Source: Omnitrophica bacterium RIFCSPLOWO2_01_FULL_45_10 | GTDB taxonomy: Bacteria; Omnitrophota; Gorgyraeia; 2-01-FULL-45-10 | Direction of reading: 5' to 3' | Length of the DNA: 5,430 nucleotides | Assembly (NCBI GenBank): GCA_001804165.1 | Contig: MHFL01000016.1 | Location: forward strand, 4,634-10,063 | Part shown: in pieces, positions 5,316 to 5,430 of the stretch | Layout of the letters: each line of letters begins with the position of its first letter | How positions within the stretch are numbered: position 1 is the stretch's first letter | The notes under the pieces: generated by a model | The model's database searches: none | Told to the model about the DNA's origin: nothing | Seen by the model: the letters and a program-made list of their open reading frames with translations, nothing else | Made by a program: the position numbers and the translations under genes

Positions 5316-5430
5316 ATGGATTATCTATTGACAGAGCGGCAGATAATGATTAGAGATTTAGCGCGCCAGATCGCTAATGAAAAGGTAAAGCCGGTTGCCG
5401 CTAAATATGATGAGACCGAAGAATTTGCGT
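5316..5430 (+). CDS. Acyl-CoA dehydrogenase, N-terminal part (cut by window end)
   Basis: An open frame from ATG at 5316 to the window edge gives 38 residues plus one base, beginning MDYLLTERQIMIRDLARQ. LTERQxMIRDLAR, then IxxEKVKPVAAKYDETEEF, is the characteristic first helix pair of the acyl-CoA dehydrogenase N-terminal domain, closest in style to short-chain or butyryl-CoA dehydrogenases. The family uses FAD to oxidise acyl-CoA to trans-2-enoyl-CoA. In anaerobes some members run in the crotonyl-CoA reducing direction with an electron-transfer flavoprotein. The flavin-binding and catalytic Glu regions lie outside the window, so chain length and direction cannot be judged. It has its own consensus promoter and a good ribosome binding site, so it probably begins a new transcription unit next to the fatty acid synthesis operon. 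Confidence 0.85.
   Translation, partial: MDYLLTERQIMIRDLARQIANEKVKPVAAKYDETEEFA

Noticed and set aside
5328..5356. Second TTGACA inside the acyl-CoA dehydrogenase coding start as a promoter
   Set aside because: No acceptable -10 lies at 15-19 bp; the nearest GATAAT is only 8 bp away.
1..5430. Mobile elements, CRISPR arrays, tRNA or rRNA genes, defence or toxin-antitoxin modules
   Set aside because: I found no transposase-like protein, spaced direct-repeat array, cloverleaf or paired small genes. The window is ordinary housekeeping sequence with a few notable regulatory and repeat details.

Overview
The window reads as a gene-dense bacterial chromosome segment with every recognisable gene on the + strand. 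It holds six complete protein genes and the start of a seventh. G+C is moderate, and the frequent ATA (Ile) and AGA/AGG (Arg) codons look much the same in all genes, so nothing stands out as recently acquired. The gene content is bacterial housekeeping: 16S rRNA and tRNA modification and type II fatty acid synthesis. An uncultivated anaerobic lineage, Omnitrophota-like, would fit the style of the sequence, but that is a weak impression; the window cannot settle taxonomy.

Layout. Positions 7-2822 form a tightly packed, overlapping cluster: rsmE (16S rRNA m3U methyltransferase), mtaB (tRNA t6A methylthiotransferase, 20-bp overlap) and a family-2 glycosyltransferase (11-bp overlap). A good sigma-70-type promoter begins on the last bases of the glycosyltransferase gene and drives fabG. 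fabG, acpP and fabF follow as a fatty acid synthesis operon. The fabG-acpP gap is filled by two perfect 13-bp hairpins followed by an anti-SD-complementary ribosome binding site. After fabF, a promoter matching consensus at every position (TTGACA, 17-bp spacer, TATAAT) precedes the start of an acyl-CoA dehydrogenase gene that runs off the right edge.

How it works together. RsmE and MtaB both tune translation, one at the ribosomal decoding region and one at tRNA position 37. FabG (ketoacyl-ACP reductase), AcpP (carrier) and FabF (condensing enzyme) carry out three parts of the elongation cycle. The acyl-CoA dehydrogenase has its own promoter and probably belongs to acyl-CoA oxidation or reduction, so lipid synthesis and acyl-CoA metabolism sit side by side under separate control.

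Most unusual points: a 5-unit heptanucleotide tandem repeat inside mtaB, where gain or loss of one unit would truncate the enzyme; the double hairpin between fabG and acpP; and the dyad and direct-repeat sequence around the consensus promoter. I see no mobile element, CRISPR array, RNA gene or sign of a new multi-gene system. No gene-free stretch exceeds 300 bases.
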